Assembly: GCA_004535785.1 (NCBI GenBank)
Contig: SPIB01000002.1
Span: forward strand, 288,320-352,319
DNA from: Gammaproteobacteria bacterium LSUCC0112
GTDB lineage: Bacteria; Pseudomonadota; Gammaproteobacteria; Pseudomonadales; Pseudohongiellaceae
DNA length: 64,000 nt
Reading direction: 5' to 3'
Shown: positions 18,557-27,090 of the stretch, piece by piece
How positions within the stretch are numbered: the stretch's first letter is position 1
Layout of the letters: every line of letters starts with the position of its first letter
The notes under the pieces: model-generated
Databases searched by the model: none
What the model was told of the DNA's origin: nothing
What the model saw: the letters and a program-made list of their open reading frames with translations, nothing else
Translations under genes and position numbers: made by a program

Positions 18557-19369
18557 TTATTCGTTGCGGCGCGAGATTTTTCGCGTGGGTTTGCGCATCG
18601 CAGAGGCAGTTGGTGGTGTCATGCCAGCCGCTTCATAAAGTGTGATGATTTCGGGCGTTTTCATTTCATACAACTGCCCCTTTTTAATCCGGCTGGGAAT
18701 AAATACCGGACCATAGCGCACACGTTTCAATCGACTGACTTTGACACCTTGGGATTCCCAGAGCTTACGGACTTCGCGATTTCTGCCTTCCATAATCACA
18801 ACGTGATACCAGCGATTGCGCCCTTCGCCAGCGAAGAATTTGACATCCGTGAATCGACAAAGGTGCTCGTCAATCATCACGCCCTTGAGCATGATTTTGA
18901 GCATGTCGTCCGTGACATCACCCATGATTCTGACTGCATACTCACGATCGATTCCCGCAGAAGGATGCATCAGTTTGTTTGCCAGCTCACCATCTGTTGT
19001 AAACAACAGCAGTCCGCTGGTATTGAAGTCTAGTCTGCCTACCGCTACCCAGCGACCGTGTTTGATCATGGGTAAATGATCATAAACAGACGGTCTGCCT
19101 TCTGGATCGCGTCGCGAACAGATTTCATTTTCCGGTTTGTTGTAGATCAACACCCTTGGAATAACAGCGTCGGGGCTGGCGTTCGCCACCTTTTTGCCAT
19201 CCACGATCAAGCTGTCATCGGCGCCAGCGCGATCGCCTAGTGTAGCTGTTTTGCCGTTAATTTTGACACGCCCCTGGGTTATCCAGTTTTCCATTTCGCG
19301 ACGCGACCCAAATCCGGCACGTGCCAGCACTTTTTGAATTTTTTCGTCTTGTTGCACAGCATCATTCAT
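18557..19369 (-). CDS. rluB: 23S rRNA pseudouridine synthase RluB
   Basis: Isomerises U2605 of 23S rRNA. The 270-aa product has an S4 domain (IQKVLARAGFGSRREMENWI) and the catalytic motif GRLDFNTSGLLLFTTDGELA with its active Asp, then GRNREVRKLWES. A basic tail (RKPTRKISRRNE) ends it. ATG 19369 overlaps the scpB stop by eight bases and is preferred over the ORF start at 19477, which lies inside scpB. The scpA-scpB-rluB order is standard in Pseudomonadales. Confidence 0.94.
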   Translation of the reverse strand: MNDAVQQDEKIQKVLARAGFGSRREMENWITQGRVKINGKTATLGDRAGADDSLIVDGKKVANASPDAVIPRVLIYNKPENEICSRRDPEGRPSVYDHLPMIKHGRWVAVGRLDFNTSGLLLFTTDGELANKLMHPSAGIDREYAVRIMGDVTDDMLKIMLKGVMIDEHLCRFTDVKFFAGEGRNRWYHVVIMEGRNREVRKLWESQGVKVSRLKRVRYGPVFIPSRIKKGQLYEMKTPEIITLYEAAGMTPPTASAMRKPTRKISRRNE

Positions 19370-20174
19370 TGGTTTTTTCTCTGTTGTATCCCAGAATTTC
19401 ATCAAGCGGTCGTTTCGCCAGTGCCATGGCCTCGTCTTCATCCAGAAGCCCGGCTTGTTCAATATCGCCGTCATCATCCGAATCCGTGTTAACGTCGGAT
19501 TCCTCAGGCAATATTAATACTCTGCCAGCTAACCCTTCGCCCAGATCCAACTCCGGATTCAGTTGGTCGAGATCACGAATTTCAGCCAGAGAGGGCAGTT
19601 CCTGCAAGCTTTTGAGATTAAAGTAGTCCAGAAACTGCCGGGTAGTCGCAAACATGGCTGGACGCCCCGGTACATCGCGATGACCCACAATGCGCACCCA
19701 CTCACGATCCAGCAAGGTGCGAATAATTGTTGAACTGACTGCAACGCCCCTGATTTCCTCGATATCTCCCCGTGTTATTGGTTGTCGATAAGCAATCAGT
19801 CCTAGCGTTTCCAATAGCGCTCGGGTGTAGCGCTGAGGTTTCTCCTCGGATAACCTCGATACCCATGGACCGAGATGTTGACGAACCTGGAACCTGAATC
19901 CCGAAGCAACTTCTTTGAGCTCAAACCCTCGTGATTGGCAATCCGCTTCAATTTCGCGCAGCGCAGACCGAATGCTGTCTGAATCAGGTCGTTCAGCCTC
20001 CAGAAAGAGCTCACTCAGCGCTGAGATTGGCATCGGTCTGCCTGCCGCAAGCAGTATCCCTTCCAGTATTTGCCGGAGGAGTTGCTGATCGATGGATTGA
20101 GGCTGATAGGTGATCGACTCAAATGCCTCTTCACCAATGCCGTCTTCCTGTAATTCCATGTTGTGTTCTGTCAT
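19362..20174 (-). CDS. scpB: segregation and condensation protein B
   Basis: Winged-helix partner of ScpA and SMC in chromosome compaction. Characteristic pieces are LEGILLAAGRPMPISALSEL, LETLGLIAYRQPITRGDIEEIRGV and DREWVRIVGHRDVPGRPAMFATT. The 270-aa length includes an acidic C-terminal extension (SDVNTDSDDDGDIEQ). The start overlaps the scpA stop by four bases (ATGA). No smc gene is in the window. Confidence 0.95.
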   Translation of the reverse strand: MTEHNMELQEDGIGEEAFESITYQPQSIDQQLLRQILEGILLAAGRPMPISALSELFLEAERPDSDSIRSALREIEADCQSRGFELKEVASGFRFQVRQHLGPWVSRLSEEKPQRYTRALLETLGLIAYRQPITRGDIEEIRGVAVSSTIIRTLLDREWVRIVGHRDVPGRPAMFATTRQFLDYFNLKSLQELPSLAEIRDLDQLNPELDLGEGLAGRVLILPEESDVNTDSDDDGDIEQAGLLDEDEAMALAKRPLDEILGYNREKTNE

Positions 20175-21028
20175 TCAACACCTATCGCTGACTGGCTTCT
20201 TGCTTTGATATGTATCGGCGCAAATGGCTCACTTTGAACAATATCCACCAAAGCATCTTTGATAAGTTCCATTACTGCCAAAAAAGTGACAACCACGCCC
20301 AGGCGCCCTTCTTCTCTCATCAACAAAGACACCAGAGGTACAAATCGCTCTGTCGAGAGTCTGACAAGAATTTCGGCCATTTTTTCTCGCGTCGATAACG
20401 TTTCCCGTTGCACCTGATGGTGTTCAAACATATCTGCCCTGCGTAGCGCGCCTGCCAATGCTGCGAGAATTTCCTGCAGCTCGACCACAGGATCAGGGGT
20501 GTGCCTCTCCATCTGTGGTTCTTGCGCACGCGCCAAAAAAATATCCCGTTCGATTCTGGGCAATAAATCCAGATCTTCGGCAGCTTTTTTGTAACGCTCG
20601 TATTCCTGTAAGCGCCTGATCAATTGCGCGCGTGGATCCTCTTCTTCCTCTTCGTCCATACTGCTGCGCGGTAGTAACATTCTGGATTTGATTTCCGCCA
20701 GCATTGCTGCCATCACCAGATATTCGGCCGCCAATTCGAATTGATGCGACTCCATGAGATCAACATAGGCCATGTATTGTTCAGTGATCACGGAGACATC
20801 GATATCAAGGATATCAATATTCTGTCGCTTGATCAGATACAGCAATAGATCCAATGGCCCTTCAAACGCTTCCAGAAACACTTCCAGTGCATCAGGCGGA
20901 ATATAGAGATCATGAGGCAGTTGTGTGACCGCTTTGCCAGCAATATACGCAAAAGGCATTTCCTGCTGGGCAATAGTAGGCTCTACCGCATTGATGTCTG
21001 GCACCGCTTGTTGGGTTAGCTCACTCAT
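20171..21028 (-). CDS. scpA: segregation and condensation protein A
   Basis: Kleisin subunit bridging SMC heads. The 285-aa sequence shows FEGPLDLLLYLIKRQNIDILDIDV, YLVMAAMLAEIKSRMLLP and the RRLQEYERYKKAAEDL helix, with the C-terminal winged-helix region VPLVSLLMREEGRLGVVVTFLAVMELIKD written in family style. The first ~40 residues are a non-conserved extension, so the true start may be slightly further in. It lies 29 bp after trpS and is coupled to scpB. Confidence 0.94.
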   Translation of the reverse strand: MSELTQQAVPDINAVEPTIAQQEMPFAYIAGKAVTQLPHDLYIPPDALEVFLEAFEGPLDLLLYLIKRQNIDILDIDVSVITEQYMAYVDLMESHQFELAAEYLVMAAMLAEIKSRMLLPRSSMDEEEEEDPRAQLIRRLQEYERYKKAAEDLDLLPRIERDIFLARAQEPQMERHTPDPVVELQEILAALAGALRRADMFEHHQVQRETLSTREKMAEILVRLSTERFVPLVSLLMREEGRLGVVVTFLAVMELIKDALVDIVQSEPFAPIHIKARSQSAIGVE

Positions 21029-21057
21029 TCGAACCTACCTGCGCGTTTGTGAGTCAT

Positions 21058-22311
21058 TCATCGGTATGCCAGGCCCATCGCGGAGCGGACTTCATCAAGT
21101 GTTTCTACCGCATGGATTTTTGCCTTCTCGCTGCCTTTGACAAGAATATTGCGAACTTCACCAGGGTCTTTCTGGTACTGCGCAGCACGAGCTTGCATGG
21201 GTTCCAATTCGGAAATTACCGCATCAACCAAAGGTTTTTTGCAGGCCAGACAACCGATCCCGGCGCTGCGACATCCGGTTTGAACCCAGGCCTTGGTATC
21301 AGCATCCGAGTAGACTTCATGTAACTGCCAGACCGGGCAGTTATCAGGGTTGCCGGCGTCTGTCAGGCGAATGCGTGCCGGGTCAGTCGGCATGGTATTT
21401 ATTTTTTTGGCAATGTCATCAAGTGGTTCGCGTAGAGCGATGGTATTACCATAGGATTTGGACATTTTTTGCCCATCCAGACCTGGCATTTTCGCCGCAG
21501 GCGTTAGCAATGCTTGTGGTTCAGACAGGATAACTTTGCCACTGCCTTCAAGGTATCCCAGCACACGTTCGCGATCACTCTGTGATAGGTTCTGTTGTTC
21601 CCGTATCAGTGCCTGCCCCTCTGCGAGCGCCTGATGATCGCCTCGTTGCTGGAATGCCGTGCGAAACAACAAGATGTCTTTGGCAGCCTTCTTGCTCATC
21701 TTTTTGACTGCGGCCAAGGCCAGCTGTTCGTGATCCGCTTCCTTCCCATAAAGGTGGTTAAAGCGCCTGGCGATTTCGCGAGTGAGTTCAACGTGAGCGA
21801 CCTGGTCAGCACCAACCGGCACAAACCCTGCCCGATATATGAGAATATCAGCGCTTTGCAACAACGGGTAACCCAAAAAACCATAGGTCTCCAGATCTTT
21901 ATCACACAACTTGTCTTGCTGATCCTTATAACTGGGCACCCTTTCGAGCCACCCCAACGGTGTCATCATGGATAACAACAAATGCAGTTCTGCATGTTCG
22001 GGTATCTTTGATTGAATGAACAAGGTTGCTTTGTCTGGATCAACACCAGCCGCAAGCCAATCAATGACCATATTCATCACACTGTCTTCGATCACTTTTG
22101 GCGTTGCATAGTGAGTTGTTAATGCATGCCAGTCAGCAACAAAATAAAAGCACTCATACTCATGTTGCAACTGAATCCAGTTCTTGAGCACCCCGTGATA
22201 ATGGCCTAAATGCAACTGACCTGTTGGTCGCATACCAGAAAGCACACGATTTTGTGAATCAACAGTAGACAAACCCGTCTCCCCATATTGGTTGTGGTTT
22301 TTTATGATCAA
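21058..22311 (-). CDS. trpS: tryptophanyl-tRNA synthetase, long type with Fe-S-like cysteine motif
   Basis: Charges tRNA(Trp). Class I signatures are GMRPTGQLHLGHYHG near residue 26 and MSKSYGN (KMSKS). At 417 aa it is longer than the ~334-aa E. coli enzyme. The extra region includes four cysteines spaced C-x21-C-x6-C-x2-C (DNC, TGC, IGC, LAC), nearly identical to the C-x22-C-x6-C-x2-C that holds a [4Fe-4S] cluster in the Thermotoga maritima enzyme. N-terminal ~15 residues are variable. It heads the trpS-scpA-scpB-rluB run. Confidence 0.95.
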   Translation of the reverse strand: MIIKNHNQYGETGLSTVDSQNRVLSGMRPTGQLHLGHYHGVLKNWIQLQHEYECFYFVADWHALTTHYATPKVIEDSVMNMVIDWLAAGVDPDKATLFIQSKIPEHAELHLLLSMMTPLGWLERVPSYKDQQDKLCDKDLETYGFLGYPLLQSADILIYRAGFVPVGADQVAHVELTREIARRFNHLYGKEADHEQLALAAVKKMSKKAAKDILLFRTAFQQRGDHQALAEGQALIREQQNLSQSDRERVLGYLEGSGKVILSEPQALLTPAAKMPGLDGQKMSKSYGNTIALREPLDDIAKKINTMPTDPARIRLTDAGNPDNCPVWQLHEVYSDADTKAWVQTGCRSAGIGCLACKKPLVDAVISELEPMQARAAQYQKDPGEVRNILVKGSEKAKIHAVETLDEVRSAMGLAYR

Positions 22312-22414
22312 TGTATTGCGGTGATATTCAAGGGGGCATTATTGCACAATTGCTACCCGAGGATTGCGATAAAAATTGCTTACACTGAGGACAATCTGCC
22401 TGTTTTTGTGGGGG

Positions 22415-23035
22415 TTACCGGAATGGTGAAGGGTCGCCCAATCCTGTCCGAACAACAATGGGCATGCCATCTACCAGATCAATAACTGTGGATGGCTCAA
22501 GTCCGCAGGCGCCGCTGTCAATAATCAAATCAACTTGTTTCCCCAGTCGATCTTCAATGTCATATATATCAGACAGTGGTTGATCATCGCCCGGCATAAT
22601 GAGGCTGGTCGTCATCAGTGGTTCACCGACGGCTTCCAGCAGCGCCCTGCTGACGGGGTGTGCGGGTACCCTGAGGCCAATGGTTTTACGCTTGGGATGC
22701 ATGAGTCGTCTGGGGACTTCAGCGGTGGCATCAAGAATAAAAGTATAAGGTCCCGGGGTGTAGGCTTTCAGTAATCGGTAAGCACTGTTGCTGACTTTAG
22801 CGTAAGTAGCAATGGCCGACAGGTCCGCACACATCAACGTCAGATTGTGTTTGTCGGTGAGTTGCCGGATTCTACGTATGCGTTCCAACGCATTTTTGTC
22901 GCCCATGTGGCAGGCCAACGCATACGTAGAATCCGTAGGATAAACAATGACCCCCCCTTCCAGGAGACATTGGGCTGCTTGCCGAATTAATCTGGCTTCC
23001 GGGTTATGGGGATGGATAACAAGCGTGTGTGCCAT
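22415..23035 (-). CDS. yciO: YciO-type YrdC/Sua5 family protein
   Basis: A 206-aa YrdC-fold protein with VIVYPTDSTYALACHMGDKNA, RHNLTLMC-like KHNLTLMCADLS, PGPYTFILDAT and TTSLIMPGD. The sequence is closer to YciO than to TsaC, whose role is threonylcarbamoyl-AMP synthesis for tRNA t6A; YciO function is uncertain, with weak activity of the same type reported in the family. It lies 104 bp ahead of trpS on the same strand and is divergent from yciI. Confidence 0.9.
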   Translation of the reverse strand: MAHTLVIHPHNPEARLIRQAAQCLLEGGVIVYPTDSTYALACHMGDKNALERIRRIRQLTDKHNLTLMCADLSAIATYAKVSNSAYRLLKAYTPGPYTFILDATAEVPRRLMHPKRKTIGLRVPAHPVSRALLEAVGEPLMTTSLIMPGDDQPLSDIYDIEDRLGKQVDLIIDSGACGLEPSTVIDLVDGMPIVVRTGLGDPSPFR

Positions 23036-23200
23036 GCGGATTAACTGAAATATCCCGAAAATTGTTTAATGGTTTTGATCGTGCGGTGACAGTACGACGC
23101 CGACAATATCAGGCTCAAGTGGCGTTGTCGACCCGCCAGAAAAGTTGTATTTTTGCCGTGCCTAAACGCCATGCAGTTTACTTTTACCCTCGGAGCAACA

Positions 23201-23500
23201 ATGTTATACGCGATAATCAGTGAAGATGTTGAAAACAGTTTGCCATTGAGAACGCCAGTACGCCCGCAGCACCTTGCCCGTCTTGAACAGTTGCAACAAG
23301 AAGGTAGGCTGGTGCTGGCAGGACCTTTCCCGGCCATTGATTCAGAAAACCCGGGTGATGCAGGCTTCTCAGGAAGTCTTGTTGTGGCCTCATTTGACAG
23401 TCTGGCAGAGGCCAATCAATGGGCGGATGCGGATCCTTATGTGGCCGCAGGTGTTTATCAGCGCGTCACTGTCAAACCTTTCAAAAAAGTTCTGCCCTGA
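23201..23500 (+). CDS. yciI: YciI-family protein
   Basis: A 99-aa ferredoxin-like-fold protein. Family features are [60 protein letters not shown] and [14 protein letters not shown], with the conserved His and Asp pair of the putative active site. The ATG at 23201 has GGAG six bases upstream; the longer ORF start at 23153 gives unrelated residues. Function is unknown for most members. It faces yciO across a 165-bp gap and converges with the cyclophilin gene. Confidence 0.9.
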   Translation: MLYAIISEDVENSLPLRTPVRPQHLARLEQLQQEGRLVLAGPFPAIDSENPGDAGFSGSLVVASFDSLAEANQWADADPYVAAGVYQRVTVKPFKKVLP

Positions 23501-23517
23501 GGTTTTTAAAACATCAC

Positions 23518-24120
23518 TTACGGTGATGGCGCGGGTTTTAAATTGGAAAAGTTTTCGTCCAGTGCAACATTCCATCGCGCCAGATCCTCTGATTTTCGAG
23601 CCCAAAGTTCTGCAATGTCGCCGGTAATAATGATACTTTGGATTCTGTCACCCCGTCGGATCTGGTTAACCACTTGCATGCCGCTGGTTACCACGCCGAA
23701 AACAGAGTGAATGCCGTCCAGGTGAGGGGTTGCAATGTGGGTAATAAAAAACTGGCTGCCATCGGTGCCAGGACCGGCATTTGCGGTTGATATCACACCG
23801 GGTCTGTTGTGCCTGAGATTGGTTTCACCGGCAAATCGATAACCAGGACTACCCGTGCCGTCACCTTCCGGATCGCCACCCTGAATCATAAAGCGATTTT
23901 CTACTCGGTGAAATGTCAGCCCATCATAAAATCCGCGCAGTGAAAGATTGACAAAGTTTGCGACACTGGTGGGTGCGGCCTGTTGATTTAGCTCCAACGT
24001 GATGTCGCCTTTGTTGGTTGTTATTAATGCTGTCAACGTTTGCGCATGCATTGACGAGGCCTTCGACAAGCACAACAGAGAAACAAAAAAAACTGTCAAA
24101 AATTTGAAAGATTGGCTCAT
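23518..24120 (-). CDS. periplasmic peptidyl-prolyl cis-trans isomerase, cyclophilin type
   Basis: Proline isomerase for exported proteins. A signal peptide (MSQSFKFLTVFFVSLLCLSKASSMHA, cut near AQ) precedes a cyclophilin domain with NFVNLSLRGFYDGLTFHRV, FMIQGGDPEGDGTGSPGY, ANAGPGTDGSQFFIT and HSVFGVV. Arg of the FHR motif and the QFF motif are intact. A ~25-residue non-conserved tail follows the domain. The 200-aa length agrees with PpiA-like proteins, but the symbol is left open. Confidence 0.92.
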   Translation of the reverse strand: MSQSFKFLTVFFVSLLCLSKASSMHAQTLTALITTNKGDITLELNQQAAPTSVANFVNLSLRGFYDGLTFHRVENRFMIQGGDPEGDGTGSPGYRFAGETNLRHNRPGVISTANAGPGTDGSQFFITHIATPHLDGIHSVFGVVTSGMQVVNQIRRGDRIQSIIITGDIAELWARKSEDLARWNVALDENFSNLKPAPSP

Positions 24121-24177
24121 TGGTTTGCTGCCCTTTTAATCTATAAATTCAATCTACTGACGTTGCTTCGGTTTGTA

Positions 24178-24948
24178 TTATCTGTCTGCAAGTGTCAACG
24201 TGACTGGCGCATGATCTGAAAACATCTGAGTGGTAAAAATTGAGACATCGATCACCTTCGGCGCAAGTTCTGGTGTTATCACCGGGTAATCAAGTCGCCA
24301 ACCAACGTTGTTGCTTCTGGCCTGCCCCCGATTGGACCACCAACTGTACTGATCTGCGGATTGATTCACCAGCCTGAACGCATCGACATATCCAGTCTCA
24401 TTGTACAGTCGATCCAGCCATGCCCGCTCTTCGGGCAGAAATCCCGGTTTGTTCTGATTCGCTTTCCAATTCTTGAGGTCGATGGGTTTGTGGCACATGT
24501 TCCAATCCCCGCAGATGATGTAACTGCGACCATCCATCCTCAATTTCTGCAAGTGATGAAAGAAAAAATCAAGAAACTGAAATTTGATCTGCTGGCGAGC
24601 ATCACCACTTGACCCTGATGGCATATAAAGCGAAATCACACTGAGCTTGCCAAAATCTGCCTGAAGGTACCTGCCTTCACGATCCGCGATATGCCAGCCA
24701 AAGCCTTTGATTACATTATCAGGCATTGTTTTTGTGTAAATTGCTGTCCCTGAGTAACCTTTTTTTTCGGCATCAAAATAGAAGCGCTCGTAAGAACGAG
24801 GGCTGAAAATTTCGTCTGACAATTGTGATTCCTGGGCTTTTGTTTCTTGAAGACACAAAACATCGGGAGACTGTTGTGCCAGCCAATTAAAAAAACCCTT
24901 GCGTGCTGCAGATCGTATGCCATTGCAATTGAACGTTGTTATTTGCAT
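24178..24948 (-). CDS. xthA: exodeoxyribonuclease III
   Basis: AP endonuclease and 3'-phosphatase of base excision repair. The 256-aa sequence carries the ITTFNCNGIRSA start, CLQETKAQESQL with the metal-binding Glu, ICGDWNMCH, and the C-terminal WRLDYPVIT and FSDHAPVTL with the catalytic Asp-His. All active-site residues are present. It stands alone with short gaps either side; upstream lies the small-ORF region on the opposite strand. Confidence 0.96.
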   Translation of the reverse strand: MQITTFNCNGIRSAARKGFFNWLAQQSPDVLCLQETKAQESQLSDEIFSPRSYERFYFDAEKKGYSGTAIYTKTMPDNVIKGFGWHIADREGRYLQADFGKLSVISLYMPSGSSGDARQQIKFQFLDFFFHHLQKLRMDGRSYIICGDWNMCHKPIDLKNWKANQNKPGFLPEERAWLDRLYNETGYVDAFRLVNQSADQYSWWSNRGQARSNNVGWRLDYPVITPELAPKVIDVSIFTTQMFSDHAPVTLTLADR

Positions 24949-25078
24949 GTTTTTGAAAAAGTTTGAGCCATGTGATAGAGAGATGTTGATACCAATCGAT
25001 GGTTTTTGGGTAATCTGGATTCGGTTTGTCGCAATAACGTTACTCTACACCGCGCTTCTGTAAAATAATTTCTCCTAA

Positions 25079-25107
25079 GTGTTACCTTTATGCTCGCGTA
25101 GTGTTAC
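25079..25107. repeat. direct repeat GTGTTAC, 22 bp apart, upstream of the small ORF
   Basis: Exact copies at 25079-25085 and 25101-25107, two helical turns apart. The second overlaps a -10-like TACTAT at 25105-25110 on the plus strand. This looks like a possible operator for the 25192 transcript; no regulator is suggested. Confidence 0.35.
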
Positions 25108-25191
25108 TATGCGCCTCGTTTTCAGGGCTTACAAGGTTTCTGGTAACACGTACGCAACGTACAACGTTTATTACCCAAAAGGAGAGATAAC

Positions 25192-25293
25192 ATGAGTGAA
25201 TTAATTATCAGTGCAAGAGCTGCGCTTGTTACAGCAGCAATCGTGACTGCTTCAGTTGCAGTACCCGTTTTGACCATATTGGCCGCCAATTAA
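25192..25293 (+). CDS. 33-aa hydrophobic small protein, unrecognised
   Basis: Reads MSELIISARAALVTAAIVTA then SVAVPVLTILAAN. The ATG has a strong ribosome site, AAAAGGAG with seven bases to the start. After Arg9 there is no charged residue, so residues ~10-31 can form one transmembrane helix with the charged end outside the membrane. I do not recognise a family. The surrounding 524-bp region between xthA and moaB holds no other gene. A run of RNA hairpins and a terminator follow on the same strand, so the ORF and its structured tail look like one short transcript. Candidates include a small membrane-complex subunit or a type I toxin; neither is shown. Confidence 0.65.
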   Translation: MSELIISARAALVTAAIVTASVAVPVLTILAAN

Positions 25294-25299
25294 TTTTAA

Positions 25300-25437
25300 A
25301 TTGAGTAAGTTGTAGACCTTTTTAAGGCTTACAACTTTGGATCATACAAATCTTGATTTGCCTATGATCCGGGGTGCAATGATCAGTGAAGCTGCATTGA
25401 CCCTTAATTTTTAGTACCCGTCAGGATGGTTTCATTC
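25300..25437 (+). ncRNA. structured RNA region with three hairpins downstream of the small ORF
   Basis: Three separate inverted repeats lie in a row. Stem 1 is 25307-25337, 8 bp plus an inner CCTT/AAGG. Stem 2 is 25339-25370, outer GGATCATA/TATGATCC and inner CAAAT/ATTTG with a two-base bulge. Stem 3 is 25372-25403, GGGT/ACCC and CAATG/CATTG with one bulged G. They lead into the terminator at 25438. The run is much more structured than an ordinary 3' UTR and could be a stable sRNA. Whether it is separately transcribed or processed is unknown. Confidence 0.55.
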
Positions 25438-25473
25438 GGCCCCGAAGCACCTATGTTTCGGGGCCAATTTTTT
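25438..25473 (+). terminator. strong intrinsic terminator of the small-ORF transcript
   Basis: Arms GGCCCCGAA (25438-25446) and TTCGGGGCC (25457-25465) with a 10-nt loop are followed by AATTTTTTTT. The T-run is on the plus strand only. It ends against the moaB stop codon, which is read on the minus strand. Confidence 0.9.
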
Positions 25474-25982
25474 TAGCTCAGCTTTTTTAACTTGTCTACA
25501 AAATTGCAGGGTTTGTGTCGACTGTCCAACTGTTGGGCAATGATACCTTCCCATGCTGTTCTGCAAGCGCCGGTAGAACCGGGCACACAGAAAATAATCG
25601 TGCCGTTACTCATCCCGGCAAATGCGCGTGATTGAATGGTTGAACTGCCAATCTCTGCGTGGGATAGATACCGAAATGTTTCACCAAAACCGTCAATACT
25701 CATATCTAATAATGGTGTCACGGCTTTGACTGTGTTATCGCGAAAGGTAAATCCGGTGCCACCGGTTAACAGAATTGCCTGGACCTGATCGTCCGCAATA
25801 CAGTTGGCCACCAATGCACGCAGTTTGTAGGTGTCGTCTTTTACAATGTACTTGTGGACCACGTGATGGCCTGTTTCCAAGAGACGTTCGACGAGAAAAC
25901 GTCCTGAGGTATCAGTATCTTCAGTGCGGGTGTCCGACACGGTAATGACCACTGCATTTACTGGAATCAATGTGTTACTCAT
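25473..25982 (-). CDS. moaB: molybdenum cofactor biosynthesis protein B
   Basis: MogA/MoaB-fold protein of 169 aa. The conserved pieces are VVITVSDTRTEDTDTSGRFL, ILLTGGTGFTFRDNTVKAVTPLLD, and SRAFAGMSNGTIIFCVPGSTGACRTAWEGI. MoaB-type proteins either adenylylate molybdopterin or are inactive relatives; the TGGTG and PGS motifs here are intact. It follows moaA by ten bases. Other Moco genes (moaC, moaE, moeA) are not in the window. Confidence 0.94.
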   Translation of the reverse strand: MSNTLIPVNAVVITVSDTRTEDTDTSGRFLVERLLETGHHVVHKYIVKDDTYKLRALVANCIADDQVQAILLTGGTGFTFRDNTVKAVTPLLDMSIDGFGETFRYLSHAEIGSSTIQSRAFAGMSNGTIIFCVPGSTGACRTAWEGIIAQQLDSRHKPCNFVDKLKKLS

Positions 25983-25992
25983 GGTGCTGGTA

Positions 25993-27090
25993 CTACCCTC
26001 CAGTCATATTCATTAGTCGCACAGGCTGCGCGTAATCGCTTTCATAAAAGTGGTGGCGTTCCGGCTTAAGATCCATTGCAGCAATAATAGCTGCTTTGAG
26101 TTCTGAGGAAACAGGCAACTCTTCGGATGCTTCGAGCTGTGCCATTTCATCTCTTCGATTGTTTTGCTCATTGCCTGCGCGCAATATTTTTCTCAGATCA
26201 GCTGAATGCTCATTGCCGAGACAGAGTAATAATCTGCCCTCAACGGTCATCCTGACTCTATTGCAGTCGCCGCAAAAATTGTGTGACATCGGAGAGATGA
26301 AACCTATTCTGCTGCGCTCGCCGGGAATCCGGTAGTAACGTGATGGACCCGCGGTGGTATCACTGGTGTTTTGCAGTGTGTAACGTTGCTGTATTTGCTC
26401 CAGTACCCAGTCGTTACTGCAGACTGTTTCTTCCCGCAGGTGGTCGGATGCTTGGCCAAGAGGCATCTCCTCGATAAATGCGATATCCAGACCACGTTCA
26501 ACGGCATAGTCCGTCAGTGTCAAAACCTCATCGTCATTGTAGCCTTTCATAATGACTGTGTTCAGTCTGATACGGTCAAAATTGCAGCCGCGTGCAGCCT
26601 CAATTCCCGCCAATACCTTATCCAGACGCCCCGTTCTGGTTATCCGTTTGAATCTGTCGGGGTCCAGGCTGTCGATGCTGATATTAATGCGATTGACACC
26701 TGCTTCGCGTAACGGTGCCGCCATTTGCACCAGTTGCGCGCCATTGGTTGTCAGTAACAGCTCGCGCAATCCGGGTAACCGTCCGAGTGCTTGCACCAAC
26801 GCAATCACATTATTTCTGACCAACGGTTCGCCGCCAGTCAATCGCAAACGGCTTACGCCCAGCTCTGTGAATGCACGGCCAACCTGATAAATCTCTTCCA
26901 GTGTCAAGACATCCTTTCTTGGGAGAAATGTCATGTCTTCCGTCATGCAGTAAACACAACGGAAATCACATCGGTCCGTGACTGATAAACGAACATAATC
27001 GATATGTCGACCAAACTTGTCTATCATCTTTGGCTGAGAGGACGCTGTAAGCGGGGTAGTTTGTGTGGTCGTGTTCGTAGTGATGGTCAT
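25993..27090 (-). CDS. moaA: GTP 3',8-cyclase MoaA
   Basis: Radical SAM enzyme for the first step of molybdenum cofactor synthesis. The N-terminal cluster motif is [19 protein letters not shown] and [10 protein letters not shown] follow. The C-terminal cluster cysteines lie in [20 protein letters not shown] plus a later LCLG. The required C-terminal double Gly (MNMTGG) is intact. Extra length (365 aa) comes from a ~20-residue variable N-terminus and a Glu/Asn-rich insert near residue 320. The start overlaps the ccmI stop by four bases (ATGA), tying moaA-moaB to the ccm operon. Confidence 0.96.
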   Translation of the reverse strand: MTITTNTTTQTTPLTASSQPKMIDKFGRHIDYVRLSVTDRCDFRCVYCMTEDMTFLPRKDVLTLEEIYQVGRAFTELGVSRLRLTGGEPLVRNNVIALVQALGRLPGLRELLLTTNGAQLVQMAAPLREAGVNRINISIDSLDPDRFKRITRTGRLDKVLAGIEAARGCNFDRIRLNTVIMKGYNDDEVLTLTDYAVERGLDIAFIEEMPLGQASDHLREETVCSNDWVLEQIQQRYTLQNTSDTTAGPSRYYRIPGERSRIGFISPMSHNFCGDCNRVRMTVEGRLLLCLGNEHSADLRKILRAGNEQNNRRDEMAQLEASEELPVSSELKAAIIAAMDLKPERHHFYESDYAQPVRLMNMTGG

